Of a stretch of 64,000 nucleotides of DNA, positions 42,240 through 50,278 are shown in pieces. The number at the start of each line of letters is the position of its first letter. Within the stretch, counting starts at the first letter, position 1. The stretch comes from Thermoleophilia bacterium (GTDB taxonomy: Bacteria; Actinomycetota; Thermoleophilia; Gaiellales; Gaiellaceae). The notes under the pieces are model-generated. The model saw nothing but the letters and a program-made list of their open reading frames with translations. It was not told where the DNA came from and did no database searches. Position numbers and translations under genes: made by a program. Location: assembly GCA_020845695.1 (NCBI GenBank), contig JADLFG010000015.1:62001-126000 (forward strand). Direction: 5' to 3'.

Positions 42240-42701
42240 CTACCGGGTCAGGAACGTGAGCTTGTACTTGCCGATCTGCACCTCGTCGCCGTCCTCGAGC
42301 AGTTGCGAGTCGACGCGGCGACGGTTGACGAAGGTTCCGTTCAGGCTGCCTTCGTCCTCGATCGCGTAGCCGCTGCCGCGGCGCACGAGGCGTGCGTGCC
42401 GCCGCGAGACGGTCACGTCGTCGAGGAAGATGTCGCAGTCCGGATGGCGGCCGATCGTGAGGAGATCGCGCTCGAGCGCGTACGTCTCCCCCGCCCTGCC
42501 CCCGCCAAGCCGAACGACGACGCCGACCCGGCCGGGCCCGAGCTCGGGCAGCGCTGCCAAGACGTCCTCGACCGTCTCCCCGGGCGAGAACGACATCGTC
42601 GTCTCGCCCCCGTCGTCGGGGATCAGGAGCGCGCCGCATTTCTCGCAGTACTTCGCGGCCTCCAGGTTCTGGAACCCGCACTCGGGGCAGTGGACGTGCA
42701 C
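42240..42701 (-). CDS. GarA/OdhI-type FHA domain protein with N-terminal zinc ribbon
   Basis: A 153-residue protein. An N-terminal zinc ribbon (C5-x2-C8, C19-x2-C22) precedes the segment GGETTMSF, in which ETT (33-35) corresponds to the phosphorylated threonine motif of mycobacterial GarA and corynebacterial OdhI. The FHA domain follows with GR at 84-85, SRRH at 99-102 and NGT at 121-123. In GarA/OdhI, Ser/Thr kinases phosphorylate ETT, and the FHA domain then binds its own tail instead of 2-oxoglutarate metabolism enzymes. A role in that switch is inferred. GTG start. Confidence 0.83.
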   Translation of the reverse strand: MHVHCPECGFQNLEAAKYCEKCGALLIPDDGGETTMSFSPGETVEDVLAALPELGPGRVGVVVRLGGGRAGETYALERDLLTIGRHPDCDIFLDDVTVSRRHARLVRRGSGYAIEDEGSLNGTFVNRRRVDSQLLEDGDEVQIGKYKLTFLTR

Positions 42702-42702
42702 C

Positions 42703-42984
42703 CTAGCTCCCGCCGAGCGCCTCGAGCTCCTCCTCGGAGATCCGGGGAGCCGCCTTGACGGAGAGAATCTCGGTCAGCTTGCCGAGATCGGCCTCGGTCA
42801 GCGGGCTCTTGCCGCTCGCGACCGTCTTCTGCAGGCGCAGCACGAGCTCGGCGCGGAGGATGTCGATCTTGCCGTGCAGCAGGCGGCGGCGATACGAAAC
42901 CTCCTGCTCCTCCGAGAGCAGCGCTCGGATCAGCTCCTTGAGCTCGGCATCGGATAGCGTGGCGAGGTCGGGAAGGGCTTCCAC
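42703..42984 (-). CDS. RsiG-like cyclic-di-GMP-binding helical protein (candidate anti-sigma factor)
   Basis: A 93-residue, mostly helical protein. Its central helix carries E26-x3-S30-x2-R33-x3-H37-x3-D41, which matches the cyclic-di-GMP signature of RsiG, E-x3-S-x2-R-x3-Q-x3-D, at all positions but Gln to His. The surrounding SYRRRLLHGKIDILRAEL also resembles RsiG. RsiG in Streptomyces holds the sporulation sigma factor WhiG when bound to cyclic-di-GMP. No whiG-like gene is adjacent; two sigma genes lie about 5 kb away. GTG at 42984 with GGAG five bases upstream. The FHA gene starts two bases after its stop. Confidence 0.75.
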   Translation of the reverse strand: MEALPDLATLSDAELKELIRALLSEEQEVSYRRRLLHGKIDILRAELVLRLQKTVASGKSPLTEADLGKLTEILSVKAAPRISEEELEALGGS

Positions 42985-43049
42985 GAGGGCTCCTGTCTGG
43001 TCGGCGACGGGGTCGTCCCCTCACAGTGAAGCAGAAGACCGTCCGCCCT

Positions 43050-45593
43050 TCAACCTCGACTTGAGGGTTCTCCCCGTGAGCTCGCGGGGGCCTCTGCGGC
43101 GAGAACGTCCTCGACGAGCGCGCGCAGCTCGGCCTCGAGCCGCCCCGCATCCGCCTCGGTGTCACCCTCCGCGTAGAGGTGGACGATCGGCTCGCCCGGG
43201 TCCGGGATCACCTGGGCCCAGCCGTCGTCCGCGAAGACCTTGAGCCCGTCGAGCGCGTCGGTCGGGCGGTCGCGGAGGCGCTCGGCGAGGACGCGCATGA
43301 CCGTCCCCTTGAGCGCCCAGGGGCAGCGCAGCTCCCTGTGCACGACCGCCGGACGAGGCAGCGCGGCGACGAGCTCCGACAAGGGCCGCTCGCACGGCGC
43401 GAGCAGCTCGAGCACGTTCGCGAGGCTCGCGACCGCGTCGTAGGCCGGCAGGAAGCCCGGGAAGACGAAGCCGCCGGTCGGGGCGCCCGCGAACACCGTG
43501 CCCTCCTCTGCCGCAGCCCGCGTCAGCGCCGCGAGCGAGGCCGGGATCCGGCGCACGGTCAAGCCGCTGTCCTCGAGCACCCGCTCGACGAGGCTCGTCG
43601 CCGTGGCGGGCACGGCGACGGAGCCGGTCGCGCCGTCACGGCCGAGCAGCGACACGAGCAGGAGCAGCACCTGCTCGACGGGGATCTCCTCGGCGCGGTC
43701 ATCGACGAGGTAGAGGCGCTCGGCCGGCTCGTCGATGACGACCCCGAGGTCAGCTCCGAGCGCGGCGACGAGCCGTCTCGCCTGCTCGAGCGACGCCGCC
43801 CGGGCGGCCGCAGTTCCGGCGCCACCGCGACCTGTCACGTAGGCATGCGCCGAGATCGCCTCGACGTCGAGCTCGCCGAGCACGAGCGGCAGGATCAGTG
43901 ACGCGGACGAGTGGGAGTAGTCGACGGCGATCCGAAACCCCCGCTTCCTGATCGCCCCGACGTCGAGCGTCCGCAGGAGGTCGGCCGCGTAGCTCTCGGC
44001 GGCGCGCGCCGGGTACGTGAGCTCGCCGAGATCGGCGAACGAGGCGCGACGGAACTCCTGCCGCGAGAAGTGCCTGTCGAGCTCCTGCTCGAGCTCGGGC
44101 GCGAGCTCGATGCCAGGTGGCTCGAACAGCTGGATCTGGACGGCCTCCGGATCGGTGACGCTCGGCCGCACATGCACGCCGGCGCTGAGGCTGAGGCCGC
44201 CGGTCTTGAGCGCGTGGCGGCTCACCGCTGCCGGCATCACGCGCAGGTCTTCGACATGGACGCCCGTCGAAGCGATCCCGGTGATCAGGGCACGCTTGAT
44301 CAGGCGGCAGGCGGGCTGGGGCGCGCGGCTGGCGACGACCTTGGCATCACGGTCGAGCGCGGTGCCGAGAGCCATACCCAGCCGCAGGGCCGTCTCGGGT
44401 GTCAGGTCGACGTTGACGAGGCCCGTGATCGGCGCGCCCCCGCGTAGCCGCGAGCCGGCGCGCGCCTCCCAGATCAGGTTGCGGTCGACGACCGTGCCGG
44501 ACTCGACCTCCTTGAACGGGTAGATCCGCACGCCGGGCATGACGACGCTCTCGGGTCCGAGCGTGCACTCATCGCCGATCGCCGCGCCCTCGTGAACGCG
44601 CGCGTGGGAGCGAACGTCGCAGGAGCGCCCGACGATCGCCCCCTCGACGCGGGCGCTGCGCCCGAGGTACGTTCGCGCGTCGATCACCGAGCGCGTGACG
44701 ACGGCGTGCTCGCGCAGCGTGACGCCATTGCCGAGCACGGCGTAGGGGCCGACCCGGGCATCCGCGGAGATCCGGCAGTGGTTGCCGATGAACGCGGGCC
44801 CCTCGACCCGCTCGAGCTCCTCGAGCTCGACGCCGTCGCCCAGCCAGACGTTCCCGCGCAGGCGGATGCCGGGGATGGTGAGGCGCACGCGCTCGTCGAG
44901 GGCGTCGAAGTTCGCCTGGCGGAACTGGTCGAGGTTGCCGATGTCGAGCCAGTAGCCGTCGAGGACGAGACCGTAGAGCGGCCTGCCCATCTCGAGCAGC
45001 AGCGGGAACAGCTCGCGGGAGAAGTCGTAGGGACGGTCGGCGGGGACGTGGCGAAGCACCTCCGGCTCGAGCACGTAGATGCCGGTGTTGATCGTGTCGG
45101 AGAAGACCTGGCCCCAGGAGGGCTTCTCCAGGAAGCGCTCGACCCGGCCGTCCTCGTCGGTGACGACGATCCCGAACTCGAGCGGATTGTCGACGCTCTT
45201 CAGCCCGATCGTGACGGACGCCCGCCGCTCGCGGTGGAAGCGAACGAGCCCGCCGAGATCGACGTCGCAGAGCGCGTCGCCGGAGATGACGAGGAACGTG
45301 TCGTCGAGCTGATCCGCGGCGAGCAGGACCGACCCTGCCGTCCCCGCCGGCGCCTCCTCGACCGAGTACTGAATCGTGCTGCCGTGGCTCTCCCCCGCTC
45401 CGAAGTAGCTGCGGATCGCCTGCGGCATGAAGGCGGCGGTAATGATGATCTCGTCGAAGCCGTGCTGCCCGAGCAACTCGACGATGTGCTCCAGGCACGG
45501 CCGCCCGACGATCGGAACCATCGGCTTGGGCTGGTTCGAGGTGAGCGGCCGTAGGCGCGTGCCCGCGCCACCCGCCATGACGACGGCTTTCAC
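43050..45593 (-). CDS. NDP-sugar pyrophosphorylase (mannose-1-phosphate guanylyltransferase-type) fused to a degenerate phosphomannomutase domain
   Basis: An 847-residue fusion. The first 230 residues are a nucleotidyltransferase with [17 protein letters not shown], the Mg-binding SGDALCDVD and FLEKPSWGQ. Hexapeptide repeats of a left-handed beta-helix follow (about 245-370). The C-terminal 470 residues have the phosphohexomutase fold, but the phosphoserine loop TASHNP is replaced by SAGVHVRPS and the Mg loop DGDxDR by DEPAERL. The fusion is known from actinobacteria. GTG at 45593 overlaps the pgsA stop by four bases. Confidence 0.85.
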   Translation of the reverse strand: MKAVVMAGGAGTRLRPLTSNQPKPMVPIVGRPCLEHIVELLGQHGFDEIIITAAFMPQAIRSYFGAGESHGSTIQYSVEEAPAGTAGSVLLAADQLDDTFLVISGDALCDVDLGGLVRFHRERRASVTIGLKSVDNPLEFGIVVTDEDGRVERFLEKPSWGQVFSDTINTGIYVLEPEVLRHVPADRPYDFSRELFPLLLEMGRPLYGLVLDGYWLDIGNLDQFRQANFDALDERVRLTIPGIRLRGNVWLGDGVELEELERVEGPAFIGNHCRISADARVGPYAVLGNGVTLREHAVVTRSVIDARTYLGRSARVEGAIVGRSCDVRSHARVHEGAAIGDECTLGPESVVMPGVRIYPFKEVESGTVVDRNLIWEARAGSRLRGGAPITGLVNVDLTPETALRLGMALGTALDRDAKVVASRAPQPACRLIKRALITGIASTGVHVEDLRVMPAAVSRHALKTGGLSLSAGVHVRPSVTDPEAVQIQLFEPPGIELAPELEQELDRHFSRQEFRRASFADLGELTYPARAAESYAADLLRTLDVGAIRKRGFRIAVDYSHSSASLILPLVLGELDVEAISAHAYVTGRGGAGTAAARAASLEQARRLVAALGADLGVVIDEPAERLYLVDDRAEEIPVEQVLLLLVSLLGRDGATGSVAVPATATSLVERVLEDSGLTVRRIPASLAALTRAAAEEGTVFAGAPTGGFVFPGFLPAYDAVASLANVLELLAPCERPLSELVAALPRPAVVHRELRCPWALKGTVMRVLAERLRDRPTDALDGLKVFADDGWAQVIPDPGEPIVHLYAEGDTEADAGRLEAELRALVEDVLAAEAPASSRGEPSSRG

Positions 45594-46138
45594 CGGATCA
45601 CCCGGCGCGCGCGAACCACGTAGTCGAGCCCGGCCACCGCCGCGAGCCCGAGCCCGCCCCAGAAGAGCCCGAGCGGCCAGTCGGCCCCCCGTTCCGTCAG
45701 GAGCACGCAGAACAACGCCGCGTAGAGCAGCCAGGTGGCCGCCTTGCCGAGCACGGTGACGTCGAAGCGGTAGCCGCGCCGGACCGCGAAACGGGAGCCG
45801 CCGACCAGCACGACGTCGCGGACGAGGATCACCGCGAGCGCGATCCAGGGGAGCCGCCCGTCGAGCCACAATAGGACGATCGCGGCGTCGATCATGAGGC
45901 GGTCGGCGAGCGGATCCGCGTACTTCCCGAACTCGGACTCGACGCGCCAGCGGCGCGCGAGGTACCCGTCGACCTGGTCGGTCAGCGCCGCGACCCCGAA
46001 GACGAGCGCGGCGGCCAGGCTGTGCCCGTGGTCGGAGCGCTCGACCAGCACGACGAACGCCGGGATGAGCGCGAAGCGCGCGATCGTGAGGGCGTTCGGG
46101 AGCTGCGCGAGTGCGGGCGCGGCGGCTCGGGCGTCCAT
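45590..46138 (-). CDS. pgsA: CDP-alcohol phosphatidyltransferase (PgsA-like)
   Basis: A 182-residue membrane enzyme of phospholipid synthesis, most likely phosphatidylglycerophosphate or phosphatidylinositol phosphate synthase. The active-site signature D-x2-DG-x2-AR-x8-G-x3-D-x3-D is complete (D54, D57, G58, A61, R62, G71, D75, D79), and [14 protein letters not shown] precedes it. About five hydrophobic segments span the rest. The alcohol acceptor cannot be read from sequence. ATG at 46138. A pgsA gene upstream of garA also occurs in mycobacteria. Confidence 0.88.
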   Translation of the reverse strand: MDARAAAPALAQLPNALTIARFALIPAFVVLVERSDHGHSLAAALVFGVAALTDQVDGYLARRWRVESEFGKYADPLADRLMIDAAIVLLWLDGRLPWIALAVILVRDVVLVGGSRFAVRRGYRFDVTVLGKAATWLLYAALFCVLLTERGADWPLGLFWGGLGLAAVAGLDYVVRARRVIR

Positions 46139-46202
46139 GCCGCTTCCCAGGATAGACGCCGGCCGCCGGCGGGCAGCCGCCCGGGTGGCCGGTCCGGGGC
46201 GG

Positions 46203-47027
46203 CTACTCCGTTTCCCGCGCGAGCTCCCGCGCGCGGCTCATCGCAGCCTGGATCGCGTTCAGGAACGCCGCCCGCACGCCGGCCTGCTCGAGCTCGCGGA
46301 TCGCAGCGATCGTCGTCCCTCCGGGCGAGGTGACGGATTCCCGCAGCTCGACCGGATGCATCTTCTCGTCGCGCAGGAGCTTCGCGGTGCCGAGCATCGT
46401 CTGCACGACGAGGTCGGTCGACGTCTCGCGGGAGAGCCCGAGCAGGATGCCCGCCTCGATCATCGACTCGGCGAGCAGCGCGAAGTAGGCCGGCCCGGAG
46501 CCCGACACGGCCGTGACGGCGTCCAGGTGCGGCTCCGGGACGCGAACGGTGCGCCCCACGTGGGCGAGCAACTCCTCGGCGCTTCGGAGGTGCTCTTCGC
46601 GGGCGTGCGAGCCGGGACTGATCCCCGCCATGCCCTCGTGCACCGTCGCCGGCGTGTTGGGCATGCTCCGAACGACGGGCACCGGCCGCGTCAGGTGACG
46701 CTCGATCGCCCGCGTCGTGACCGCGGCGGCGATGGAGAGGACGGTCTGGTCGGGCGTAAGCAGGCCCCCGATCTCGGTCAGGAGCACCTCCATGTCCTGC
46801 GGCTTGACGGCGATCACGACGATCTCCGCCCCGTCGACGGCCTCGGCGTTCGAGGCGGTGGTGCGGATCCCGAACCGCCCGGCGATCTCGGCCAGCCGCT
46901 CCGCGCGGCGGTCGGCGGCGACGATCCGCTGGGGCGGCCGCCAGCCGGAGGAGACGAGGCCGGCGATCAGGGCTTCGCCCATCTTGCCGGCCCCGAGGAT
47001 CGCGATCGTGCCGCCTTCGGTGCTCAC
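46203..47027 (-). CDS. proC: Pyrroline-5-carboxylate reductase
   Basis: ProC catalyses the last step of proline synthesis with NAD(P)H. The 274-residue protein has IAILGAGKMGEALIAGL, VVIAVKPQDM, VRSMPNTPATVHEGM, AVSGSGPAYF and the C-terminal ESVTSPGGTTIAAIRELE. GTG at 47027. TAATGT (47040 to 47035) ends seven bases upstream, giving a predicted leaderless mRNA. Confidence 0.95.
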   Translation of the reverse strand: MSTEGGTIAILGAGKMGEALIAGLVSSGWRPPQRIVAADRRAERLAEIAGRFGIRTTASNAEAVDGAEIVVIAVKPQDMEVLLTEIGGLLTPDQTVLSIAAAVTTRAIERHLTRPVPVVRSMPNTPATVHEGMAGISPGSHAREEHLRSAEELLAHVGRTVRVPEPHLDAVTAVSGSGPAYFALLAESMIEAGILLGLSRETSTDLVVQTMLGTAKLLRDEKMHPVELRESVTSPGGTTIAAIRELEQAGVRAAFLNAIQAAMSRARELARETE

Positions 47028-47034
47028 GCCGGCG

Positions 47035-47040
47035 ACATTA
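47035..47040 (-). promoter_or_regulatory. -10 element for leaderless proC mRNA
   Basis: TAATGT on the minus strand ends seven bases before the proC GTG at 47027. Confidence 0.45.
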
Positions 47041-47055
47041 CCGCAGCCCGGCGTC

Positions 47056-47472
47056 TCACGGAGCCTCCGTCGTCGCCTCGGCGCCGTCCGGCAGGAGCCT
47101 GATCACGGAGAGCCGGCTCCCGGACAGGGCCCGGATCGTGTGCGCGACGCCGGCCGGCTGGAAGAAGAACCCCCCGGACCGGTAGCGACGGATCCCGTCC
47201 GCGTCCGCGACCTCGAGCTCGCCCGCCTCGACGATCGTGAACGTCGGGCCACCGTGAGCTCGGGTGGACTCGTAGCCCTCGGGGAGGGCGATCACCTCCG
47301 CCCTCACCTCGACCGGGCCGGCCGGGAGCTCCGCGAGGGTTCCGCCGCCGCGCAGCCCCGTCGCGGTGCCCGGCGTCGTCCCCACGTCCCGCACGAGCCG
47401 CTGTCCGAGCGCCCCGATCACGCCGCCGAGGACGAGAACGCCGGCGAGCACGCCCGCCTGCGCCGGGGTCAC
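47056..47472 (-). CDS. Membrane-anchored cupin-domain protein
   Basis: A 138-residue protein. An N-terminal hydrophobic segment (about 6-24, AGVLAGVLVLGGVIGALG) is followed by a single cupin barrel: EVIALPEGYESTRAHGGPT, FTIVEAGELEVAD and FFFQPAGVAHTIRA. The motif histidines (RAH, VAH) that could bind a metal are present. Ligand and function are unknown. GTG at 47472 overlaps the stop of the upstream membrane protein gene, so both are probably co-translated. Confidence 0.75.
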   Translation of the reverse strand: MTPAQAGVLAGVLVLGGVIGALGQRLVRDVGTTPGTATGLRGGGTLAELPAGPVEVRAEVIALPEGYESTRAHGGPTFTIVEAGELEVADADGIRRYRSGGFFFQPAGVAHTIRALSGSRLSVIRLLPDGAEATTEAP

Positions 47473-47807
47473 GCGACGCGGTACGCCTTGCGGGTGACGA
47501 TCAGCCACGGCAGGTAGACGAGCGGAATCCAGGCGGTGAAGACGAACACGATGCAGAGCTCGTACAGGAGCCAGTGCCACCAGCGGCGCGCCGCCGGGGG
47601 ATACGCGCGAACGACGAGCAGCGGGACGATCACGAGGAAGCAGAGCACCGTGAGGTCGCGGGCCCCGTTCGCGGTCTCGAGCATGCGAGCGCCGAGCAGC
47701 GACGTGATCACCCCGATCCCGGCCAGCCCGGCGGTGGCGAGGGCGCTCAGCCCGACCTCCTGCCACAGAGGCCGGCGAGCGTCGAGCGTCTCCGTCCCGG
47801 CGTCCAC
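47469..47807 (-). CDS. Small multi-pass membrane protein
   Basis: A 112-residue protein with about four hydrophobic stretches (20-42, 53-70, 79-97 and 95-105) ending in VTRKAYRVA. No family recognised. I chose the GTG at 47807 because TACAGT ends seven bases before it; a GTG at 47828 would add seven residues. It is translationally coupled to the cupin gene downstream. Confidence 0.65.
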   Translation of the reverse strand: MDAGTETLDARRPLWQEVGLSALATAGLAGIGVITSLLGARMLETANGARDLTVLCFLVIVPLLVVRAYPPAARRWWHWLLYELCIVFVFTAWIPLVYLPWLIVTRKAYRVA

Positions 47808-47814
47808 CGCCCGG

Positions 47815-47820
47815 ACTGTA
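47815..47820 (-). promoter_or_regulatory. -10 element for the small membrane protein gene
   Basis: On the minus strand TACAGT lies seven bases before the GTG at 47807. Confidence 0.5.
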
Positions 47821-47869
47821 GCTCGCACGGGCGACCCGGACGCCGGGGATGGCAGGTCGGGTCGCGGGG

Positions 47870-47977
47870 TTACGCGCGGCTCCCCGGACGGCGGCGGGCA
47901 GCTGCCAGCAGGTCTGCCTCGTGGGCGAGCAGCACGTCGCGCAGCGTGCGCGCCCGACGCCCGGTGAGCTCCGCCAT
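47870..47977 (-). CDS. Possible 35-residue peptide
   Basis: An ATG at 47977 opens a 35-codon ORF with a compact helical middle (TLRDVLLAHEADLLAAARRR). No ribosome binding site or promoter is evident. It lies between the membrane protein gene and the tRNA-Pro terminator on the same strand. It may be a small protein or chance. Confidence 0.22.
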   Translation of the reverse strand: MAELTGRRARTLRDVLLAHEADLLAAARRRPGSRA

Positions 47978-48028
47978 GGCGGGGCACGCGCAGGCCTTCC
48001 CGGCGGCTCTCTGGCTCTCTCTCAAGTG

Positions 48029-48054
48029 AAAAGCCCCCGCGCACGGGGGTTTTT
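48029..48054. terminator. Bidirectional terminator downstream of tRNA-Pro
   Basis: CCCCCG (48034-48039) and CGGGGG (48044-48049) pair around a CGCA loop. A-tracts on one side and T-tracts on the other (AAAAG before, TTTTT after) make it functional in both directions. It lies just past the 3' end of tRNA-Pro on the minus strand. Confidence 0.85.
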
Positions 48055-48057
48055 CGA

Positions 48058-48132
48058 TCGGGGCGCCCGGATTTGAACCGGGGACCTCCAGTCCCCCAGA
48101 CTGGCGCGCTAACCAGGCTGCGCCACGCCCCG
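48058..48132 (-). tRNA. tRNA-Pro (anticodon GGG)
   Basis: A 75-base cloverleaf on the minus strand. The acceptor stem CGGGGCG pairs with CGCCCCG plus discriminator A. The D-arm contains GCGCAGCCTGGTTAGCGC. The anticodon stem CCAGT/ACTGG holds the loop CTGGGGG, with GGG at positions 34-36 reading CCC/CCU. The T-arm is CCCGGTTCAAATCCGGG. CCA is not encoded. A -10-like TAAGGT lies 12 bases upstream, and a terminator follows. Confidence 0.96.
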
Positions 48133-48144
48133 TCTCCGCGACGA

Positions 48145-48150
48145 ACCTTA
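48145..48150 (-). promoter_or_regulatory. -10 element for tRNA-Pro
   Basis: TAAGGT on the minus strand ends 12 bases before the mature tRNA 5' end, so the precursor would carry about five extra bases. No clear -35. Confidence 0.45.
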
Positions 48151-48165
48151 CCGCACCCCGCTGGC

Positions 48166-48171
48166 TATGCT
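48166..48171 (+). promoter_or_regulatory. -10 element for the small ORF at 48178
   Basis: TATGCT ends six bases before the GTG at 48178; predicted leaderless. It lies back to back with the tRNA-Pro promoter. Confidence 0.5.
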
Positions 48172-48177
48172 GCGGGC

Positions 48178-48486
48178 GTGCCGCACGTCGGCATCCGCGT
48201 CTACGACCGCGCCCTCTCGATCTCCGCCGAGCAGGCCGCCTGGCTCGCCGGGGAGCTGCGCGCCCTGCGGCCGCTCGACGTCACGCACGCGGCCGCCGCG
48301 GCGGCGGAGCGGATCGAGCGCGCCCTCGCCACCGGCAGCGCCCAGGCGGACGCGGAGACCACCGCTGACGGCGTCCGCGTGCTCCTGATGGCGCTCCAGG
48401 ACCTCGCCGAGGCACCCGAGCCGGCGGGGCCCCTGCAGGCGCTCCACGACGCGCTCGCGACCGAGCTCGTTCGCCGCTCCCGCTGA
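48178..48486 (+). CDS. Hypothetical small protein
   Basis: A 102-residue, Ala-rich and largely helical protein with no family I can name. It begins PHVGIRVYDRALSISAEQAAWLAGELRAL (key part SISAEQAAWLAGEL) and has a middle region AAAERIERALATGS. No membrane segment or Cys motif. The GTG at 48178 has a good -10 just upstream. Its stop is 23 bases from the convergent trpB stop. Confidence 0.6.
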   Translation: MPHVGIRVYDRALSISAEQAAWLAGELRALRPLDVTHAAAAAAERIERALATGSAQADAETTADGVRVLLMALQDLAEAPEPAGPLQALHDALATELVRRSR

Positions 48487-48508
48487 GCTGCCGCGGCCGG
48501 GCCCCGCC

Positions 48509-49867
48509 CTACGCGGACAGCCCGGCAATCGCCCGCTCGACCTCCTCGGCGTCGTACTCGAAGTCGGGTAGGTTGCCGGCGAAGTACTCGTCGTAGGCAC
48601 CCATGTCGAAATGGCCGTGCCCGGAGAGGTTGAACGCGATCACGCGGCTGACGCCCTCCTCCTTCGCCCGCAGCGCCTCGTCGATCGCGACCTTGATCGC
48701 GTGGGCCGACTCGGGTGCGGGAATGATCGCCTCGGCACGCGCGAACCGGACGGCCGCGTCGAAGACCGCGTTCTGGGCGACCGCGACGGCCTCGATCAGG
48801 CCCCGGTCGTGGAGCGCGGACACGATCGGCGCCATCCCGTGGTAGCGGAGCCCGCCCGCGTGCAGCGGGGCCGGAATGAAGGAGTGGCCGAGCGTGAACA
48901 TCTTGATCAGCGGTGTCGTCGCGACGGTGTCGCCGAAGTCGTAGAGGTAGCTTCCCTTCGTCAGCGTCGGGCACGCGGTCGGCTCGGCCGCGACGATCCG
49001 GGTCGACCGGCCGTCGACGAGCTTGTCCCGCACGAACGGGAGCACGAAACCGGCGAAGTTCGAGCCGCCGCCAGCGCAGCCGATGGCGACGTCCGGGTAC
49101 TCTCCGGCCAGCTCGAACTGCTCGAGCGCCTCGAGCCCGATCACCGTCTGGTGCATGAGCACGTGATTCAGCACCGATCCCAGCGAGTACTTCTTCGTGC
49201 CGCCGCTCGTCGCCGCGGCCTCGACCGCCTCCGAGATCGCGATCCCGAGCGAGCCCGGCGAGTCCGGGGCCTGCTCGAGGATCGACCTGCCCGCGTGGGT
49301 GCGGTCGGACGGGCTCGCGAACACCTCGGCGCCGAACGTCTTCATGATGCTGCGCCGGTACGGCTTCTGCGCGTACGACACCTTGACCATGTAGACCTCG
49401 CACGTCATCTCGAAGAAGCTGCACGCCATCGCGAGCGAGCTGCCCCACTGGCCGGCGCCGGTCTCGGTGGTGAGCGCCCTGATGCCCTCCTCGCGGTTGA
49501 AGAAGGCCTGCGCAACGGCCGTGTTGGGCTTGTGCGAGCCGGCCGGGGAGACGCCCTCGTACTTGTAGTAGATGTGCGCGGGCGTGTCGAGCGCGCGCTC
49601 GAGCCGCCTGGCGCGGTAGAGCGGCGTGGGCCGCCAGAGCCGGTAGACATCCCTGACCGGATCGGGGATCTCGACCCAGCGCTCCTGGGTCACCTCCTGG
49701 CCGATCAGCGCCATCGGGAAGAGCGGAGCGAGGTCGTCCGGCCCGATCGGCTGACCCGTGCCGGGATGGATCACCGGGGGAAGCGGCTCGGCCAGGTCGG
49801 CCTGGATGTTGTACCAGGCCTTCGGGATCCGCTCCTCGTCGAGCAGGAACTTGGTCGTGTCGCTCAT
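48509..49867 (-). CDS. trpB: TrpB2-type PLP-dependent tryptophan synthase beta-like enzyme
   Basis: A 452-residue fold-type II PLP enzyme of the TrpB2 group, longer than canonical TrpB. Seen: [12 protein letters not shown], the PLP lysine in [23 protein letters not shown], the phosphate-binding [10 protein letters not shown], and [12 protein letters not shown]. TrpB2 proteins make tryptophan from indole and serine or indole salvage products, often without TrpA. No trpA or other trp gene is adjacent. ATG at 49867 with GGAGCGAGACGAG upstream; a GTG at 49885 would add six residues. Confidence 0.9.
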   Translation of the reverse strand: MSDTTKFLLDEERIPKAWYNIQADLAEPLPPVIHPGTGQPIGPDDLAPLFPMALIGQEVTQERWVEIPDPVRDVYRLWRPTPLYRARRLERALDTPAHIYYKYEGVSPAGSHKPNTAVAQAFFNREEGIRALTTETGAGQWGSSLAMACSFFEMTCEVYMVKVSYAQKPYRRSIMKTFGAEVFASPSDRTHAGRSILEQAPDSPGSLGIAISEAVEAAATSGGTKKYSLGSVLNHVLMHQTVIGLEALEQFELAGEYPDVAIGCAGGGSNFAGFVLPFVRDKLVDGRSTRIVAAEPTACPTLTKGSYLYDFGDTVATTPLIKMFTLGHSFIPAPLHAGGLRYHGMAPIVSALHDRGLIEAVAVAQNAVFDAAVRFARAEAIIPAPESAHAIKVAIDEALRAKEEGVSRVIAFNLSGHGHFDMGAYDEYFAGNLPDFEYDAEEVERAIAGLSA

Positions 49868-49904
49868 CTCGTCTCGCTCCTTCACGCGGTCAGCCGGGCG
49901 AGAA

Positions 49905-49910
49905 AGCCTA
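49905..49910 (-). promoter_or_regulatory. -10 element for trpB
   Basis: TAGGCT (preceded by TGTG) on the minus strand lies 37 bases before the trpB ATG, giving a leader of about 30 bases that contains the purine-rich ribosome binding site. Confidence 0.45.
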
Positions 49911-49969
49911 CACAGGCGCGCTCGGGTGCGCGGGCGCAGCGGCCGGCGCGCGACCCCGCGACGCCGACA

Positions 49970-50278
49970 TCAGCCGCCGCTCCGCTCGTCGAGCTGGCGG
50001 TAGAGCCGGTCGACGAGCTCGGGCAGCTCCTCGAGCCGCTCGGTGATGACGCGAATCCGGTACTCGCGGAAGTGCTCGGGCTCGACGCCGAGCGCGCGGG
50101 CGATGCCCACAAGCACCTCGTTCGACGGCACCGGTCGGCGGCCGTGCACGATGTGGTTCAGGTAGCCGGCCGAGAGCCCCGTCTCGGTTGCCAGTCCGCG
50201 GTAGGTGAGCCCACCCTCCGCCATCAGGGCGGTGACCGTGTCCCCGAACGGGGCTTCGCTGAACCGGCGCCGTGTCAT
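49970..50278 (-). CDS. XRE-family helix-turn-helix protein coupled to proS
   Basis: A 102-residue protein. The helix-turn-helix is GLTYRGLATETGLSAGYLNHIVHGRRPVPS (core LATETGLSAGYLNHI), followed by LVGIARALGVEPEHFREYR and a C-terminal helix with ERLEELPELVDRLYRQL that could dimerise. The ATG at 50278 overlaps the proS stop (ATGA), so its synthesis is tied to proS translation. Target unknown. Confidence 0.8.
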   Translation of the reverse strand: MTRRRFSEAPFGDTVTALMAEGGLTYRGLATETGLSAGYLNHIVHGRRPVPSNEVLVGIARALGVEPEHFREYRIRVITERLEELPELVDRLYRQLDERSGG

